Shown: positions 40,482-48,085, counted from the first letter of the stretch. The stretch: DNA of 64,000 nucleotides from Stenotrophomonas sp. BIGb0135 (GCF_024810105.1 NZ_JANUDX010000003.1:1-64000), one strand, 5' to 3'. The notes: generated by a model from the letters alone, not told the origin. A program made the numbers and translations.

Positions 40482-41176
40482 GCAGCCTCCCGCTTCACAG
40501 CATCAGCCATATGATGCGCCGCTTCTGCCTCCGCGTCACGGATCCGCTCGAACAGCCACTGGTAGCAAGGTTTCCAGTCTCGCCGGAAGTTGGAGGGGTC
40601 CTTGCCCAGCTTCTTTGCCCTCCACCCGTCGCTGTTCTTCGTGTGGCCGGTCCCGTCGCAATCCGCACAGGCCCTGACCAACTCGCCGGCCAGGACGTTG
40701 CCACGGCCTCGGCAGGCACCGCAGTTCCTTGGGCAGGCGATCTCCTCCACGATGGTTCGCAGCAGGCTGGGAAGCACCTCAGGCAGACTATCGGGCCACT
40801 GGTCCTCACGCGCCTTGTCGAGGGCCACTTGCGCCCGATACACCTCGGCCCGCTGCTCAGCCGTCTCAGCCCGCTGCCATTGCCGCAGCGCCACGGCCAG
40901 GCCGTACGTGACCTTGGCGTCGATGGCGCGGTTGATGCGCTTCCGCCACTCGGTCAGCGCCAGATGGTTGAACAGGGCATCCAACCGGCGCCGGCTCAGC
41001 GCGGCCCCGTCCGGCCAATGGCAAGCGATGAAGACCTCCCTCCCAAGCCCTGCCGGGATAAAGGCAAGAGCTGCGGCTATGTCCTGATTGGTCAGCTCAG
41101 GGATGCCACCCCGGCCAGTATCGAACTTGACCGTCTGTTCGTTCAGACGGCCCAGCATCTCGCGAACGTCGGTCAT
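40478..41176 (-). CDS. Putative antitermination protein Q
   Basis: A 232-residue protein with a zinc-ribbon-like pair: CPRNCGACRGRG and CADCDGTGHTK (around residues 149-182). This C-x-GxG repeat occurs in Q-type late antiterminators (Q82 family). A helical C-terminus follows. The place just upstream of a terminator and the lysis genes supports the role: it would load on RNA polymerase at the late promoter and allow read-through of the late operon. Confidence 0.7.
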   Translation of the reverse strand: MTDVREMLGRLNEQTVKFDTGRGGIPELTNQDIAAALAFIPAGLGREVFIACHWPDGAALSRRRLDALFNHLALTEWRKRINRAIDAKVTYGLAVALRQWQRAETAEQRAEVYRAQVALDKAREDQWPDSLPEVLPSLLRTIVEEIACPRNCGACRGRGNVLAGELVRACADCDGTGHTKNSDGWRAKKLGKDPSNFRRDWKPCYQWLFERIRDAEAEAAHHMADAVKREAA

Positions 41177-41367
41177 TTCGACTTCCTCCGTTGGATTTCA
41201 CGTTTCATCATCTGGGCCTCGGCCTTGAAGGCGCGGGCCTCGTGCAACACCTCGCGCACGTCGTAGCCCTGCCGGTGGAGGCTGAACACCTCATCGGCCA
41301 GGGCGCGATCGATGCGGGCGACGATTTCCAGCTCAGGGGTGGTGTACTGGGGGAAGGCCGGTGTCAT
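41173..41367 (-). CDS. Small phage protein, helical
   Basis: A 64-residue protein, highly charged, with a basic C-terminal helix (EAQMMKREIQRRKSK). It overlaps both neighbours by 4 bp. Function unknown. Confidence 0.6.
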   Translation of the reverse strand: MTPAFPQYTTPELEIVARIDRALADEVFSLHRQGYDVREVLHEARAFKAEAQMMKREIQRRKSK

Positions 41368-41579
41368 TTCCCGTACCTCAGCTCCAGCAGTAACTGCAGC
41401 TCGTGGATCGCCTTCTCAATGTCCTGTCTGCCTTTCCCGGTATCCCGGTTATGGCGGGTCAGCCGCTTGACCACGCATCCCTCCAAAAACCCGAGTTGGT
41501 TGGCCTCGATGTACTGAACCGGCTGAACTCCGCCTTCGCGGTAGTGGTTTCCGCCAATCTGTGTTTTGAGCGCGCTCAT
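41364..41579 (-). CDS. DUF3310 protein (T7 gp1.7-like)
   Basis: A 71-residue protein: QIGGNHYREGGVQPVQYIEA, GFLEGCVVKRLTRHNRDTGK and DIEKAIHELQLLLEL. This is the DUF3310 pattern; the T7 member gp1.7 is a nucleotide kinase. The start at 41579 overlaps rusA; the frame upstream is a shadow. Confidence 0.85.
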   Translation of the reverse strand: MSALKTQIGGNHYREGGVQPVQYIEANQLGFLEGCVVKRLTRHNRDTGKGRQDIEKAIHELQLLLELRYGK

Positions 41580-41914
41580 GCCCCCTCCACGGTTATTTCC
41601 AGGCGCGGGTTGGCCCGGTCCAGCCCGGCGCGGCGGATGGACAGCTCCACGATCTGGCTGTCGTCCTCGTAGACGCCCGCGTGGGCCAGCGCATCCAGCG
41701 GAGCCTTCAGGAGGTTGTCCACGTCGCGGCGGCGGTTGTCCGGCACCCACGCCTCGATGCGGACGGCGACCTTGGCCTGGCCATACCGCTGGGCAGAGAC
41801 CGCCGCGGCGACGGCCCGGACGCGGTAGTCCCGACCGTGGGCCGAAATCAGCATCCGGCCCCGGAAGGTTCGCCAGTAGGTGTTGACCGACGGCGGCCAC
41901 GGCAGGACGATCAT
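41576..41914 (-). CDS. rusA: RusA-family Holliday junction resolvase
   Basis: A 112-residue protein. PWPPSVNTYWR at the N-terminus and DNRRRDVDNLLKAPLDALAH with YEDDSQI hold the catalytic Asp cluster of RusA. It cleaves four-way junctions formed by replication and recombination, producing DNA that can be packaged. Typical of the nin region. Confidence 0.92.
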   Translation of the reverse strand: MIVLPWPPSVNTYWRTFRGRMLISAHGRDYRVRAVAAAVSAQRYGQAKVAVRIEAWVPDNRRRDVDNLLKAPLDALAHAGVYEDDSQIVELSIRRAGLDRANPRLEITVEGA

Positions 41915-42213
41915 GCCGCCACCCTGACCAGGCCAAGCTGGAATAGCTGCAGGATGGTCCGCTCATGGGCGCGCTGCCAGATGTCGGCCTTCTCCTCGCG
42001 GGTGAAGCGCTTCCCCTGGTCGAGCTCTCGGTGACAGCACCGGCACCCCGACGCGAAGAACACATCATGGGCCTTGATGCTGCCACCCTTGCCGTGGCGG
42101 GACTGGTTGCTGTGGCAGGGCTCGCCCGGGCCGCCCTCGCACACCCCGTCGATCTGCAGGGTGCAGTTGAGCTGGTAGGCCAGGTCCAACAGGCTGCGGT
42201 CACGGTAGTTCAT
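41911..42213 (-). CDS. DUF1364 nuclease-domain protein (nin region)
   Basis: A 100-residue protein with Cys/His pattern CEGGPGEPCHSNQSRHGKGG, KAHDVFFASGCRCCHRELDQ. It matches DUF1364, a small HNH-like zinc protein common between ninB and rusA in lambdoid phages. Probably a recombination accessory. Confidence 0.75.
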   Translation of the reverse strand: MNYRDRSLLDLAYQLNCTLQIDGVCEGGPGEPCHSNQSRHGKGGSIKAHDVFFASGCRCCHRELDQGKRFTREEKADIWQRAHERTILQLFQLGLVRVAA

Positions 42214-42422
42214 GCGCTACCCCTCGGAGTCCTGCAGTAGCTGCAAACCTCCACGCCTTGCATGCGAGCGTAGCTGTGCGATCCGCAAGCCGGGCAGCGG
42301 GAAGCAACATTCGGCTGAATGAGAATCGCAGCCTTGCCAGGCTCGATAACGTTGCGTTGGCGGCCATCCGCCTGGTAAGCCAATCCAGCTGCGACAACGG
42401 TTGCGGCTGCCACTGCTGCCAT
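42210..42422 (-). CDS. Small zinc-ribbon membrane-type protein
   Basis: A 70-residue protein: hydrophobic start (MAAVAAATVVAAGLAYQADG) and a C-terminal zinc ribbon (CPACGSHSYARMQGVEVCSYC). Start at 42422 fits a 1-bp overlap with the next gene. Function unknown. Confidence 0.6.
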   Translation of the reverse strand: MAAVAAATVVAAGLAYQADGRQRNVIEPGKAAILIQPNVASRCPACGSHSYARMQGVEVCSYCRTPRGSA

Positions 42423-42691
42423 CACGGCACCTCCGGGCGAACAACCTTGAACGCCCATTTCAGCGCAGACCAGATAAGCGATACGGCCGTCCACACCGCA
42501 AGGAACGGGGCGGCCACGATCAGCAGCACCAAACCAAGAATCACGCTAACGAAGCTCACCACAATGAGCGGCAGAATCGATCCTGCCCGCGCTGCCTCGC
42601 TTCCTGTTACGTCGCCAACCAGGTCGGCCACACCCATCAGTCGGTCGGTGTGACCATCCAGTAGGAACAATGCTACGTCGATGTATTTCAT
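42422..42691 (-). CDS. Phage membrane protein
   Basis: An 89-residue protein with a long hydrophobic stretch (PLIVVSFVSVILGLVLLIVA; FLAVWTAVSLIWSALKW). No family recognised. Overlaps both neighbours. Confidence 0.55.
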   Translation of the reverse strand: MKYIDVALFLLDGHTDRLMGVADLVGDVTGSEAARAGSILPLIVVSFVSVILGLVLLIVAAPFLAVWTAVSLIWSALKWAFKVVRPEVP

Positions 42692-42984
42692 GCCGATGCC
42701 TCCGCACTGCGATATGCCTTGATGATCGCCACCAGCCGGGGGCTATACAGCCTCAGTGGATCTCGGCCCCAGAAGACTTCACGGTAGTGGTCGTGGTACT
42801 CAACCCGCTTGTAGTCGCCCTCTTCGCCCATCGGCCAACCCAATTTTCTCAGCGCACCGATGATTTCCATGCGCTCGCTGTAGGTGCGGTTGTTGGCCCA
42901 AAACCCTCTGCTCACACACACCAGCACGAGCGAGGACAAAATGGCGATGATGGCCGGGACGGCATCGATCTGCTGGAGGTTCAT
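42688..42984 (-). CDS. Phage protein with N-terminal membrane anchor
   Basis: A 98-residue protein: helix AVPAIIAILSSLVLVCVSRG, then a soluble part (MEIIGALRKLGWPMGEEGDY). Start at 42984 chosen because it follows the upstream stop with 4-bp overlap. Function unknown. Confidence 0.55.
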   Translation of the reverse strand: MNLQQIDAVPAIIAILSSLVLVCVSRGFWANNRTYSERMEIIGALRKLGWPMGEEGDYKRVEYHDHYREVFWGRDPLRLYSPRLVAIIKAYRSAEASA

Positions 42985-43244
42985 GCTGCATCTCCCTCCG
43001 AACGAAGCGCTTGGTTCAGTTCGTTGATACGCGTATTGCCGTCTCCTCCATACGGAAGGCAAGCCCCATCCCAGCCATCACGGAAGTCCGAGATGGCCTT
43101 CACTTCATGGGTAACCACGCAATGAGCTTCGTCAGAATCACTGACTATTTCGCGGGTGAATCGGCGTGCGACCTCAGCCGCTTCAATCTCATTATCAGCC
43201 AGCACCACCGCTACATGGCTGACCTCAACATTCCACATTTTCAT
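42981..43244 (-). CDS. Phage protein of unknown function
   Basis: An 87-residue acidic protein (MKMWNVEVSHVAVVLADNEI ... DGWDGACLPYGGD). Start at 43244 overlaps the ninB stop by 4 bp; the longer frame upstream is antisense-like. No family recognised. Confidence 0.55.
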   Translation of the reverse strand: MKMWNVEVSHVAVVLADNEIEAAEVARRFTREIVSDSDEAHCVVTHEVKAISDFRDGWDGACLPYGGDGNTRINELNQALRSEGDAA

Positions 43245-43717
43245 GCTGCTGCCCTCTGCTGTTTGATGGTCGGCGCGAACTGCGCCAGTCGTTCCACGGC
43301 GCTGTCCGACCACTGCACCCGGTCCGAGAATTCGGCGTGGATGAAGGTCAGGAAGTCGCCCATCTTTCGCTTGCTGTACTTGCTGGTGCGCGCGCCGAGC
43401 ATCACCACGCCACCGCGCAGACCGGGAGCCCACTCGGTTTCTTCCTCGAACGCAGAGGTGAGCACGTCTTTCCAGTCGTAGGCCGTGGCCTGGCGGCTGC
43501 TGCCATCGCGACGAGTGATGACCAGCGGAACCTGCTTGGCGATGTCCGTCAGCGCCGGCCACATCGCCGCGTTCTGGTCCAGGCTCCGCTTCGGCTCGTC
43601 CAGCGTGATCTGCACCGGGCCGCCCTTGATCCAGTCGTTGATGGCGCTCACGACGTTGGAGATCACCTGCGGCCAGTTACGGTTCCCCTGCGGGTCGATC
43701 AGGTAGGTGCGCTTCAT
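43241..43717 (-). CDS. ninB: Recombination protein NinB
   Basis: A 158-residue protein. GPVQITLDEPKRSLDQNAAMWPALTDIA matches the NinB/Orf signature (PKRS-DQN-W), and KRKMGDFLTFIHAEFSDRV the C-terminal part. Lambda Orf/NinB replaces RecFOR functions to help annealing proteins load on SSB-coated DNA. It agrees with the presence of Erf and exonuclease genes. Confidence 0.92.
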   Translation of the reverse strand: MKRTYLIDPQGNRNWPQVISNVVSAINDWIKGGPVQITLDEPKRSLDQNAAMWPALTDIAKQVPLVITRRDGSSRQATAYDWKDVLTSAFEEETEWAPGLRGGVVMLGARTSKYSKRKMGDFLTFIHAEFSDRVQWSDSAVERLAQFAPTIKQQRAAA

Positions 43718-43929
43718 CCCTGCACCTCGGCGCTACCGTCGAGATACCTCAGTTCCCACGTCGGATGGAACGGCATGGTGTGCTTCACGCCATCCAGCTG
43801 GATGTGGACATAGCCACCACTGGCGGATCGGATCGTGCCCAACTCAGGCTTGCCCTCTCCGGTGTACACCACCCGGCCGCCGCGCTTTGCCGGAACCCGA
43901 TAGTTCTTGCGGACCCATGACATGCTCAT
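43714..43929 (-). CDS. Small phage protein, SH3-like
   Basis: A 71-residue basic beta protein (YRVPAKRGGRVVYTGEGKPE; GTIRSASGGYVHIQLDG). It looks like a small barrel; function unknown. 4-bp overlaps on both sides. Confidence 0.55.
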   Translation of the reverse strand: MSMSWVRKNYRVPAKRGGRVVYTGEGKPELGTIRSASGGYVHIQLDGVKHTMPFHPTWELRYLDGSAEVQG

Positions 43930-44246
43930 CCCTCCACCTCCGGCGGAGCGGGCAGCGGCTGCCAGTGGGTAGGCTTGTCGATGCAGAACAACTCATCGCC
44001 GCACTGCTCGGCCCATGACCCGTCGTAATAAAAGGCGATCTTCATGCCATCGGGACCAAGCGTCAGAACCGGCGTAGCTGCATCTGCCGACTCAATCGGC
44101 TGCCACTGCGGCGCGAGCGAATCGATGGCGGCCAGCAATGCTTCGGCGTGGTGGCGGTTTATCCATACTGGTTCGCCCTCGCCAGTGCCGACGATGCGCC
44201 GCAGATCTTTCACGATGTATGCGTCCTTCAATTCGATCTCGCTCAT
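43926..44246 (-). CDS. DUF551-like phage protein
   Basis: A 106-residue protein ending in the DUF551 pattern: WQPIESADAATPVLTLGPDG ... HWQPLPAPPEVEG, preceded by a short N-terminal helix part. Function unknown. Related to the 40245 and 50408 genes. Confidence 0.6.
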   Translation of the reverse strand: MSEIELKDAYIVKDLRRIVGTGEGEPVWINRHHAEALLAAIDSLAPQWQPIESADAATPVLTLGPDGMKIAFYYDGSWAEQCGDELFCIDKPTHWQPLPAPPEVEG

Positions 44247-45682
44247 TCGTCATCTCCTTGGCGGGCGCGCCGGCTGCCAAGACGCGGCGCAAGCTGGCGC
44301 GTCGGCCTCTTCGGCTCTGCCGGGGCTTCGTTGAACTCGTAGGCGGGTCCGTCCCAATCGACGGCTCGCTGGTACTGGTACTGGTTGCGCAGGGACACGA
44401 CGGTGCCCGTCTGGATGTTTCGACCCTTGCCCACGATGACCTCGACCAGGCCGGGTCGGTCGGTCGGGTTGTAGACATCGGGCCGGTGCACGAACAGGAT
44501 CACGTCGGCCACTTCCTCGATGCCGCCGGAGCCGCGGATATCCTTCACCTGAGGCCGTTCGCCCTTCGCTGCATCTCGGTTGAGCTGCGCCAAGATCAGG
44601 ACCGGGCAGCGCAGGAACTTGGCGAGTCCCTTCAGGTCACGCATAGCCTGCCCTCGCTCGATCACCTCGCCCTGCTTACCGGGCAGCGCCATCTCGTGCA
44701 GGTGATCAATGACCACTAGGCGAAGGGGCTTGCGCGCGTGCGCACGCTTGGCGCGGGCAACGATCTGCGGCGCGCTGAGCTGCGGGTCGTCGTCCATCAT
44801 GATCGCCGCGCCCATCATGTCGCTGATGGCCACCGTGGCACGGGACCAATAGCCATCCGTGTCGCCCTGCGATTCGCTCAGGTCCTGTCCGATAACCCAC
44901 TGCAAAGGAATCTCGCCCAGCGCTGCCACATCGCGTGCAGCAACGTCGGTGTCCACCATCTCCATCGAAAACACTGCGACCGGGTCGCCCCGAAGCCCGG
45001 TGAATCGAGCCTGCTGGAAGCCCATCACCGACTTACCCATGTTCGAGCGCGCCGCCAGCACGATCACCTGGCCGTCCTGCAGGCCGCCGATGGCCTTGTT
45101 CACGTCGGCCCACGGCGTGGGCATGCCGATGGGCTTGCCGTCGCGGTGCCGGGCCAGCAGCTCGTCGGAGAACCGCTTCATCACCTCCCGGTACGGCCGC
45201 AGGCCCGTGGTGCGGACTGGAGCGATGGAGCTGAGGCGCGCGGCCATGTGCGCGGCCAGTTCCTCGGCCGAGTGCCCACGCCGGCTGTAGGCCGCCTGCA
45301 GCGCCTTCTGGCACGTGTCGATGAACTGGCGCTTGTGCGAGTGCTCAACGATCACCTCGGCGTAGCTGACCACGTTGGCGGCGGTGTAGGCCTCGCAGGC
45401 GAGGTTGATCGCCAGCATCGCCAGCGCGTCGGCGCCATCGGCGACGTTTGCGTAGATCCACTCGCCCACCGTCACACCGTCAGCGGGCTTGTTGCTGCCA
45501 GCCAGCGCGACGATTGCCGAGTAGATCACCCGGTGCTGGTGGCTGTAGAAGTCCTGCTCCGAGAGCCAGTCCTGCACGTTCGACAGCTCGTCGTTGTGGA
45601 GCATCAGGCCAGCCAGAACCGCCGTCTCCGCGTCCAGGTTGTGGGGCGCCGTCTCGACGCCCGAATCGATCAGGGCGTTCAT
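44243..45682 (-). CDS. Replicative DNA helicase, DnaB family
   Basis: A 479-residue helicase. The N-terminal DnaB domain (PHNLDAETAVLAGLMLHNDE) is followed by the RecA core with Walker A ARSNMGKS (211-218), Walker B LRLVVIDHLHEMA, LAQLNR, and the Arg finger region near RGSGGIEEVADVILFVHRP. It unwinds the fork for phage replication. By position it is the equivalent of P22 gp12. Confidence 0.93.
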   Translation of the reverse strand: MNALIDSGVETAPHNLDAETAVLAGLMLHNDELSNVQDWLSEQDFYSHQHRVIYSAIVALAGSNKPADGVTVGEWIYANVADGADALAMLAINLACEAYTAANVVSYAEVIVEHSHKRQFIDTCQKALQAAYSRRGHSAEELAAHMAARLSSIAPVRTTGLRPYREVMKRFSDELLARHRDGKPIGMPTPWADVNKAIGGLQDGQVIVLAARSNMGKSVMGFQQARFTGLRGDPVAVFSMEMVDTDVAARDVAALGEIPLQWVIGQDLSESQGDTDGYWSRATVAISDMMGAAIMMDDDPQLSAPQIVARAKRAHARKPLRLVVIDHLHEMALPGKQGEVIERGQAMRDLKGLAKFLRCPVLILAQLNRDAAKGERPQVKDIRGSGGIEEVADVILFVHRPDVYNPTDRPGLVEVIVGKGRNIQTGTVVSLRNQYQYQRAVDWDGPAYEFNEAPAEPKRPTRQLAPRLGSRRARQGDDE

Positions 45683-46530
45683 CGGCGCAGCTCCAGGTAG
45701 TTCCCCTCAAGGACCTTGGCGAAGTTCTTGGGCCTGACCAGCCACTCCAGGGTGCAGGCGAAGGCGCGGTCATCGCGCCCCGTGCGCTCGCCCATCAGGA
45801 ACGGCATGTCCCTCACCGACGTGAAGAACTCCCGCCACCAGTCCAGGCTCTGCCGCTCCGGCGCCCCCTTCCAACGGGCTCGCAGCAGCTCCTTGCGGTC
45901 CTCCTCCCACACCCGGACCTGCGCCAGCTCCGGGAGCACTTCGTGGTACAGGTCGATGATTTCCATGTGCGGGCAGTTGGGCACTGCCGGCTTCTTCGGG
46001 CGGTTGCCGAGCAGGTGCTGCCCTTCTTCGCCCTCGTCGTCGGCGTGGTCGTCAGGTGCGGCATCGCCGCCGCCTGTCGACAAACCCACGCCAGTGGGTT
46101 CCCTTCCCTGTTCCTTTCCTTTCCCTTCCTTTCCCTTCCTTTCAGGCGATGAGTCCTCACTGAGCGCTCCGTGAGTGCTCAAACCATCACCCCAAACGAT
46201 GTGTATCACCTTGATTTTGCTGGCAGTCGGACGGTTCACCCGCTGGTGCTCGTCAAATTTCACCACGCGGCCGTAGCGTTTTCCGTCAGCGCCCGCACCG
46301 AGCTCGATGTAGCCAACGTTTGAGAGCTGATTGAGCATTTCCTGCGTACTCAGTGAGTACTCACGGAGCGGCAAGCACTCGGCTTTGACCAAAGCAGGAT
46401 TGGCGTTGAAGTACCCCTCGTCATCGGCGTGGTTGAGCAGCGCCGCCGCGAGCATGTGCGTGATTTCCGGAAGCGCACTCAGGTCCTCGTGCTTCCAGAA
46501 TTCAGGCTTGATTGTTCGGATGCGGGCCAC
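45679..46530 (-). CDS. Replication initiator / helicase loader-like protein (O-like)
   Basis: A 283-residue protein. The N-terminal winged helix (RIRTIKPEFWKHEDLSALPE; LLNHADDEGYF) is typical of phage replisome organisers. A low-complexity linker (KGKEGKGKE) comes next, then a C-terminal DnaT/DnaC-like part (WWREFFTSVRDMPFLMGER). GTG start at 46530 overlaps the previous stop (TAGTG). It probably binds an origin inside its own gene, as lambda O does, and delivers DnaB. Confidence 0.75.
   Translation of the reverse strand: MARIRTIKPEFWKHEDLSALPEITHMLAAALLNHADDEGYFNANPALVKAECLPLREYSLSTQEMLNQLSNVGYIELGAGADGKRYGRVVKFDEHQRVNRPTASKIKVIHIVWGDGLSTHGALSEDSSPERKGKEGKGKEQGREPTGVGLSTGGGDAAPDDHADDEGEEGQHLLGNRPKKPAVPNCPHMEIIDLYHEVLPELAQVRVWEEDRKELLRARWKGAPERQSLDWWREFFTSVRDMPFLMGERTGRDDRAFACTLEWLVRPKNFAKVLEGNYLELRR
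46156..46370. other. Candidate phage replication origin elements
   Basis: Within the O-like gene, ACTCACGGAGCG and CTCAGTGAG occur twice: at 46156-46176 on the minus strand and at 46349-46370 on the plus strand (joined by one T). A TTTCC/CCTTTCC-rich tract (about 46108-46143) lies beside them. Lambdoid origins are iterons inside O; these repeats are fewer and less regular, so the call is tentative. Confidence 0.35.
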
Positions 46531-46706
46531 TACGCAGCTCCCAGGAGGTCAGGCTGCGGCGTAGCCGAGCGCCGGGCTTCCGCCCTGGCCTGCTCGTGCG
46601 CGCATCGGGACAGGTGCGCGACGATCTGCTCGCGCGTCATGGGCGGGCTGGACTCGATAACCCGGATGCACTCGTCCAGCCTTTGCAGGCACTCGGACTT
46701 CTTCAT
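46530..46706 (-). CDS. Small phage protein before the O-like gene
   Basis: A 58-residue frame: MKKSECLQRLDECIRVIESS PP, then MTREQIVAHLSRCAHEQARA. Its TAG stop overlaps the GTG of the O-like gene, a sign of real coupling. It overlaps the 3' part of the cII-position gene in another frame. Function unknown. Confidence 0.5.
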   Translation of the reverse strand: MKKSECLQRLDECIRVIESSPPMTREQIVAHLSRCAHEQARAEARRSATPQPDLLGAA

Positions 46707-47055
46707 TGGCGGACCTCATCAGGTCGGCCAGGCGCTCGACCTCGCAGATGCCCTCTAGGGCGGCCTGCAGGCTGAGGAACTGGCGAAGGAGATTGGAGCC
46801 GGTGGCGGCGCACAGCGGGCCGACCAGCTTCTCGGGGATCGGGCGGACGCCGTTCTGCATCCGCGAGATGTACGACCGCGACTTGCCCACGCAGGCAGCC
46901 ACGTAGTCCAGCTTGTGGTGGCCGGCGCGGATCATCACGGCCAGCGCATGGGCTGCCGATTCGATCTGCCGGACGATCTGTGACGGCGCATCCTTCGCGG
47001 CGTGGTGGACGCCGAATGCGAGGGGGAGCGAACTTTGGTTGCCAAGCGTTTCCAT
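46549..47055 (-). CDS. Helix-turn-helix regulator in the cII position
   Basis: A 168-residue frame. The helix-turn-helix is near residues 48-68 (LDYVAACVGKSRSYISRMQN, then GVRPIPEKL). By place, between cro and the replication genes, it is the equivalent of cII, which activates lysogeny promoters. The last about 50 residues overlap the 58-residue gene and look like unselected sequence, so the working protein may be shorter or this end variable. Start at 47055 has AGGAAACGC upstream. Confidence 0.6.
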   Translation of the reverse strand: METLGNQSSLPLAFGVHHAAKDAPSQIVRQIESAAHALAVMIRAGHHKLDYVAACVGKSRSYISRMQNGVRPIPEKLVGPLCAATGSNLLRQFLSLQAALEGICEVERLADLMRSANEEVRVPAKAGRVHPGYRVQPAHDARADRRAPVPMRARAGQGGSPALGYAAA

Positions 47056-47122
47056 GCGTTTCCTATCGTTGCCAACCGCCTTAGGGCGGAATAAAGGCCC
47101 AACCCACAACGGATTGAGCCAA

Positions 47123-47296
47123 GTGAATTCAGAGTTGAAGCGGTCGAGCGGTGTCGTAGAGCTGGTCCCGGTTGCCGGCCGGCTGTTCGTGCTGAGGCGT
47201 TACGGCGATCGGGTGAAGATCACGCAGGTGGAGCGGAAGAACCCGCCGGCTCCCGGCAGCGGCACCGTGGTGCCCTTCCCCAGCGGTGGCCGGTGA
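47123..47296 (+). CDS. Possible small protein in the immunity region, plus strand
   Basis: A 57-residue frame from a GTG at 47123 (VNSELKRSSGVVELVPVAGR ... GSGTVVPFPSGGR). It is opposite to the cro transcript, between cro and the cII-position gene. The sequence looks protein-like, but the start and ribosome binding site are weak; it may be chance. Confidence 0.3.
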   Translation: MNSELKRSSGVVELVPVAGRLFVLRRYGDRVKITQVERKNPPAPGSGTVVPFPSGGR

Positions 47297-47306
47297 GGTG
47301 CGCATG

Positions 47307-47522
47307 TCAGGCAGCGGCGGCCTTGCGGCGACGGGACGCCTTCGGAGCCGGCGAGAACAAATCGGGGCGCTTCTGGGCAGCCCGCCAGCACCAGCCGTCG
47401 GGGATCGGCTTGTTCTCATCCCGGCCGGTCATGGACTGCCTGGGAAGGCCAAGGAAGCGGGCGAAATCGGCATTGGTTTCGATGCCGAGGGCGGTTTTGG
47501 CTTGGGCAAGGGTCGGGTTCAT
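47307..47522 (-). CDS. Cro-like repressor
   Basis: A 71-residue protein: QAKTALGIETNADFARFLGL, PRQSMTGRDENKPIPDGWCW. This is a short helix-turn-helix with the usual 'N-ADFARFLG' helix, and a basic tail (KASRRRKAAAA). It is divergent from the cI-like gene across three operators and first in the leftward early/late operon. The -10 box of its promoter (47529-47534) is so close to the ATG that the mRNA may be leaderless. Confidence 0.75.
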   Translation of the reverse strand: MNPTLAQAKTALGIETNADFARFLGLPRQSMTGRDENKPIPDGWCWRAAQKRPDLFSPAPKASRRRKAAAA

Positions 47523-47528
47523 GGCTCC

Positions 47529-47558
47529 AGTAAATCATCGGTTACTGGGAGAAGTCAA
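47529..47558 (-). promoter_or_regulatory. Early leftward promoter (PR equivalent)
   Basis: On the minus strand TTGACT (47553-47558), an 18-bp spacer and TTTACT (47529-47534). The -10 box lies in operator O1 and the -35 box in O2. The layout is the same as in the second promoter at 48902-48931. Transcription would begin near the ATG of the cro-like gene. Confidence 0.75.
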
Positions 47559-47593
47559 CCATGATTTCCACGTTTCCGTCAATCATTCGTTAC
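47530..47593. promoter_or_regulatory. Operator cluster O1-O2-O3 between cro and cI
   Basis: Three related 16-mers at 47530-47545 (GTAAATCATCGGTTAC), 47554-47569 (GTCAACCATGATTTCC, inverted) and 47578-47593 (GTCAATCATTCGTTAC). Start-to-start distances are exactly 24 bp. Half-site consensus is GTAA...TTAC. This is the arrangement of lambda OR, with O3 abutting a Met codon of cI. Confidence 0.85.
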
Positions 47594-48085
47594 ATGAGCA
47601 TTGGCGCCCGATTAGAGGAGCTGCGGCGATCCGCGCAGATGACCCAGCAACAGATGGCTGACATCGTCGGGACGACGAAGCAGTACGTTGGCCGGCTGGA
47701 AAAAGGACTGAACCAAACTCCCAATGGGGTGTTCCTTACCGGCTGGGCCCGGCATTTTTCGGTCAGCCCACGCTGGCTGTCTACAGGGGAAGGACCGCGC
47801 TCTTTGACCGAGCGTCCGTCGTCTCAGGCAGCGCGACCGGACTTCGGCAAGCTGGCTGCGTCGGTTCTAGTGCTCCGGCACTACCTGGACTTCACCGGTG
47901 ACCCACCGGAGTGGATCAGTGACGAGGTTCTTCTGGAAACGGCGTTTGAGGTGGTCGAAGAGTTCGGCGCGGAGGTCCAGCCGGGCAATGTCTTCGACCT
48001 AACGAAGGTACTGGCGAAGCGGATCAGGGGGTCACAGGATGCAGAAGGACAAGTTCGAGGAACTCGCGCAGCGGCTGGCGGCTAG
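47561..48085 (+). CDS. CI-like repressor without peptidase domain
   Basis: A 174-residue protein (163 from 47594). The helix-turn-helix is MSIGARLEELRRSAQMTQQQ, MADIVGTTKQYVGRLEKG. A helical C-terminal part follows, with no S24/LexA-like Ser-Lys peptidase domain. The 47561 start has GGGAG upstream but lies in operator O2; the 47594 start directly abuts O3 and would give a leaderless mRNA, as for lambda cI from PRM. It probably represses both early promoters. How it is inactivated is unclear. Confidence 0.75.
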   Translation: MISTFPSIIRYMSIGARLEELRRSAQMTQQQMADIVGTTKQYVGRLEKGLNQTPNGVFLTGWARHFSVSPRWLSTGEGPRSLTERPSSQAARPDFGKLAASVLVLRHYLDFTGDPPEWISDEVLLETAFEVVEEFGAEVQPGNVFDLTKVLAKRIRGSQDAEGQVRGTRAAAGG

